A stretch of 54,494 nucleotides of DNA, taken from NCBI RefSeq assembly GCF_000208925.1, contig NW_001914953.1, positions 1-54,494 of the forward strand, written 5' to 3'. The DNA comes from Entamoeba histolytica HM-1:IMSS. Taxonomy: Eukaryota > Evosea > Mastigamoebida > Endamoebidae. A program made the translations under genes and the position numbers. Within the stretch, counting starts at the first letter, position 1. Every line of letters begins with the position of its first letter. Under the pieces are notes generated by a model. The model was given only the letters and a program-made list of their open reading frames with translations, was not told the origin of the DNA and did not search any database. Positions 50,940 to 54,494 of this stretch are shown here, one piece after another.

Positions 50940-52891
50940 GGGTATTGAAAAGAAATGCAAAAAAGTCAAAAAAATCTAATGTCATACAATAAAAAAGAAA
51001 TGTCAATAGCAATAAATGGTATAAAAATAAATGACATAACAATGTGAAACGAAATACAAAGGAAAATGAGATTAGAAGAAGAAAGACACAAATAAAAACA
51101 AATAAGAAACAAGATAAATACAATAATAATAAAGAATATACAAATAACAAATACAAATGATTAACAATAAATGATAAACAAGAAATAATAAAAAGAATAA
51201 CAAGTAAATGGAATAAAGGAGAATATTCAGAAATACTCAAGAAGTAAGAAGGTAAAAGAAAAAGATGGAATGATATTCTTCAAGAAGTATATTCAATCAA
51301 AAAGAAAAAGATAAATGAAAGAATCAAAGAAGAAATTAAAGAAAAAACAAAAGACAATGAAGAAAAAGACATTAAAACAAATGAAGAAATTAAAAACAAA
51401 ACACAAATAAAGAAATGAATGATAGATGTAAAATTACAAGAATAAGAAATAACAAACAAAATACAAAGAAATACAAGAAGAAATACAACAAAACAAAGAA
51501 ATAAATTTTTAATTGAAGTGATGTATTGTTTTGAATTGATTGGTTGAATAAGAAATTATATAAGAAATTAAGAAATGAACAAATTGAAAGTATAATAAAA
51601 GTGATAAATATCAATGTCAATAATGAAAATGAATATATTAAATATATTAAAATGTCACATAAAATAAAAGAAACCACTAAACAATACATTAAAGTGAAAA
51701 TAAATGATATAATGGAAGGAAGAGTAGAGTGTGATTCAATAATAAAAAACATCATAATAAAGAATAACTCTACAGAAATTGATGAAGAATACCTTAACAC
51801 TCTCATCAATAAAATAAAAGAAATGAAAGTAGAAAAATGTTCAAACATTAATTACTACTTTCAAAGAAAAGAAGCTGACCGATTAATAATGGAAATTAAT
51901 AATAGATGGATAATGTCAGGAAGCAGAATGCAGGATCTGCAAGATGATATGAAGAAGATTTCAATGGTTATGCACCTTTATCTCCAAAATAAAATAATAA
52001 GAGATAAATTTGATGAAATAAAAGAAATCCTAAAGAAAATAAATAGACTAGAAGATTTGGTCAAGGGAAGGAAATGGTACAGAATCAAGTGCATCATGAA
52101 ATTAAAAGAATATGATGAAGAAGGAAATAAAAGTCAAAACACTAGAAAGAATAAAATACATAAAATATATGATGACAATGATAAAAGAAAGAATTAAATT
52201 TAATAAAAATGAAATAATCAGAATCAATACAAATAAAATCATGTTTGATTCTAATAAGAAAATTAAAATAAGGAAGAAACAAAGAATGAAATATACCCAA
52301 ATAACGATATTACTTTAGAATATTGGAAATCGTTATATGAAACACAGGTGATCTTAAATAAAGAGAATTGGAAAATAAAACAAATCACCTCATGGAATGA
52401 AAGCTACAGAAATTATGATAGTGTCATAATAACAATAAATGAATTAAATTTAAGTATAATGAAAATAAGTAACTGGAAAGCATCAGGAATAGACATTATA
52501 TATGGTATTATTGGAAAAGGATGTCATCATCAAGAGAAATCATTCTCAATATCTTCAATGAATGGTTGAACTTCCCTGAAAACATCCCATTAGACATGGT
52601 AAGTGGAAGAACTTTATTAATCCACAAATTGATAGGAACGACATCACTAATTATCATCCTATCAGTTGTACAAATGTAATTATGAAAGTATTTACCTCCA
52701 TATTAAAAGAAAAGATTCACAGAAGAATTAACATGAATAATGAATCATTGAAAATCAGTAGTAACCAATTGGGATGTAAATTACAATCTTTAGCTGCTAA
52801 AGAAGGAATGGGTACGAAAATTAGCAAAGAAAAAATGCATCTAAATAATTTACAAAAAAGAAAAAAGATGCAAAAAAATTTGCATCCATAG
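50940..52891 (+). mobile_element. Degenerate LINE copy ending within RT
   Basis: It is collinear with the minus-strand copy at 1-1255 and then extends into the RT domain. SNWKASGIDIIYG near 52470-52505 and MVSGRTLL...DRNDITNYHPISCTNVIMKVFTSILKEKIHRRI (52597-52740, in two frames) are the template-grip and palm blocks of R2/R4-type RTs. QLGCK follows near 52770. The catalytic YxDD region and everything after it are missing, and there are multiple frameshifts and stops. The best open pieces are 51544-52197, 52348-52569 and 52682-52891. It begins about 100-130 bp from the start codon of the Rho gene, in the opposite orientation. No target duplication was identified. Confidence 0.82.
52867..52886. 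repeat. 20-bp inverted repeat at the 3' boundary of the LINE copy
   Basis: GATGCAAA, four A, TTTGCATC: perfect 8-bp arms. A further TGCATC lies about 35 bp upstream, so it may mark a local rearrangement where LINE similarity ends. Confidence 0.6.
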
Positions 52892-53855
52892 AATTTTCCA
52901 CTTTATTATATTTTGCTCCTAACAAATAAAAAAATAAAAAGTATGATAAATACAGAATATATAAATATTTATGTTTATATTTTATAATCATTTCTATTCA
53001 TTTTGTATGAAATATTAATGAAATAGATTATTTGATTATTCATAATTATTTTTATTATTCATATTCTTTTATTTATATGTTATTTATCTATCGTATTTTT
53101 ATATATTTATTTCTCTGTTTATATTATTTATATCATCTGTTTATCTATATATTATTATATTATTATATTCTTCTTATTTTATGTTTTTTATGTTTATATT
53201 CTTTAGATTTTCTTATTGTTATTCTTTTATATTTAAATGTATTTTATTATTTGAATATTCATCTTTATCATTTTTATATTCTTATCATTTATATCTATTT
53301 TCATTTTATATTTATTCTCTTTTGATTTATATTAATATTAATTTTATCTTTTATACTTTTTATTTATTATTATATCATTGATTATCATTTCTCCTTTTAT
53401 TTATCATTTATTCTTATTATTCTTTTGTTTTATATTCTATCTATGTTATATATTCATATCATTTTCATTTATATTTTATCACTTATTATATATTATAATA
53501 ACATAACACATATGATTGAATATATAATAAACATCATGTTTAAATTATACATATAAATAATAACATAAAAAAGAGTAAAATATTTTTCAATAATAAAATA
53601 TTGTTAATCATTTTACACAATTAAATTAGACACTTATTATTTCATATTTCTAATTTTTACATTAAAAATACACTTTTTATTTCTTCTTTTATTATCTATT
53701 CTATTTTATTACTCTTTATCTTCTTCTACTTTTTCTTAGTTTCATAATTTTATTTTTCATCACCTTCTACTTCTTATTTCTTTTTATTCTTTTATATCTT
53801 TCTCTTCTTTTTCCATTATTTGCTTTTTTCGTTGCCCTTTTTAAGAAATAATCAA
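52892..53855. other. Gene-free T-rich stretch
   Basis: Low-complexity T/A DNA. The open frames here (53032-53325, 53181-53381) are Phe/Tyr/Leu/Ile strings typical of T-rich noise. Confidence 0.55.
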
Positions 53856-54434
53856 TTAGTTTAAGTAGCATGAACCAGTAGTTTCATTATAATCATAACT
53901 TACTATACTGAGAACATTAGAGAAAGTGAAATCACCTAAGATTCTTTGAAGACCAAATGGCATATTATTTAATAGGATCTGTAGATAATCATTATATTCA
54001 ATAGAAACAATATGATGATTAATAGTAAGTGATGAGTAAGCATTTTCTCCAAATAAGAAGAATGAGTCATTAAGATTAAATGACAAACTACTTTCTAATG
54101 GAACTTGAATTTGACTCTCACTTGTATTACAGTACATAATAACGTCATATTTTGTTTTCTTATCATTAATTAGAAATAAGAATCCTATTCCATATATCTT
54201 TTCATTAGTATTATCAGTATCATCATCATTATCATCATTAGATAATTTAACATTAAATCTTAGGTCATAATTAGCCTTTGTTCTAAATAATTCAGTCTTT
54301 AAACTAGTCATATCAACATTGATTTAAGATGTGTTACTATTCTCTACTATTGCTGTAGCACTTTTCATATTAGTAGGATCAAATTGAAGAATCTGGTCCA
54401 CTTTATAGACAGTGATATTTCCAGCTATAATCAT
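53856..54434 (-). pseudogene. Broken gene of unknown function at right edge
   Basis: The 3' frame (54311-53856) encodes 151 residues with a beta-rich look (KIYGIGFLFLIND, DVIMYCNTSESQIQVPL, SSLTINHHIVSIEY) and ends SCYLN. In the same frame, beyond a TAA at 54324-54326, coding-like sequence continues upstream to an ATG at 54434 (MIIAGNITVYKVDQIL). Before that, a different frame reads SGLTPKPTA to the window edge. The simplest reading is one longer gene broken by at least one stop and one frameshift. A beta-sandwich or lectin-like fold is possible, but no family was recognised. Confidence 0.5.
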
Positions 54435-54494
54435 TTATATCAAAGTTCTATGCTGTAGGTTTTGGAGTAAGTCCACTTCTTATTGTGGATGCTA

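Noticed and set aside
51390..51848. Minus-strand hydrophobic frame that looks like a membrane protein
   Set aside because: It is the antisense of the degenerate LINE copy; the same shadow appears over the left copy at 518-907.
52892..53500. Open frames rich in Phe/Tyr/Leu/Ile (53032-53325, 53181-53381)
   Set aside because: Composition is what T-rich DNA gives in any frame; no motif and no support from neighbours.
1..54494. tRNA, rRNA or snRNA genes
   Set aside because: Read for B-box-like GGTTCGA words and conserved RNA cores; only the SINE head matched, and it does not fold as a tRNA cloverleaf by eye.

Overview
The window looks like nuclear DNA from Entamoeba, most likely the histolytica/dispar/nuttalli/moshkovskii group; the species cannot be fixed from sequence alone. 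The base composition is extremely AT-rich. Genes are compact and mostly intronless. All eight introns I can place are 45-86 bp long and begin GTTTG, and most end in TAG; GTTTGT...AG is the Entamoeba pattern. The gene families also fit: a C2-domain CaM-type kinase, an LRR dual-specificity phosphatase, TLDc proteins, atypical Rab/Rho/Arl GTPases, and non-LTR retrotransposons with a C-terminal nuclease region.

Layout. 1-3.1 kb: the 3' part of a LINE that runs off the left edge, dispersed AT-rich repeats, and a broken coiled-coil/TLDc gene. 4.3-14.1 kb: a divergent Hsp70/Hsp110-like protein, a two-repeat Myb protein, eIF2A and proteasome Rpt5 as a divergent pair, an unknown protein, a secreted Cys-rich protein and a PH-AGC (Akt-type) kinase. 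16.8-21.7 kb: an Arl1-like GTPase (three exons), a C2-domain kinase, a multi-pass membrane protein and a helicase-like Has1 relative that has lost its catalytic motifs. 23.7-35.9 kb: LRR phosphatase, two disordered proteins, an NHL-repeat protein, a second AGC kinase, a small MG-starting coiled-coil protein and a Rab with a long N-terminal extension. A 5'-truncated LINE with a 22-bp target duplication lies between two convergent genes at 28.4-28.9 kb.

36.0-43.5 kb is a repeat island. It holds dispersed repeats, two inverted copies of the same LINE ORF2 3' portion flanking one Glu-rich gene, and a SINE. The SINE has a 24-bp target duplication, internal tandem repeats, a 3' end shared with the LINE, and a T29 tail on its sense strand. 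Its sense strand contains no TTTT before that tail and carries tRNA-spaced A- and B-box matches, so it reads as a Pol III retroposon. Its first ~92 nt also carry two perfect 9-bp pairings in interleaved (pseudoknot) order. This element is the most interesting object in the window.

43.5-50.8 kb returns to genes: a BPA1/Vip1-like RRM protein, a bZIP protein, ribosomal protein eS8, a coiled-coil/alpha-crystallin fusion and an atypical Rho GTPase. From 50.9 kb a second degenerate LINE copy follows, then T-rich DNA, and at the right edge a broken gene of unknown function.

Functionally the genes are ordinary eukaryotic signalling, trafficking, translation and proteostasis genes with no operon logic. 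Neighbouring genes are often convergent with about 90-140 bp between stops. Several family members have lost key residues: the Hsp70-like protein, the Has1-like protein, the Rho, and the pore loop of Rpt5.
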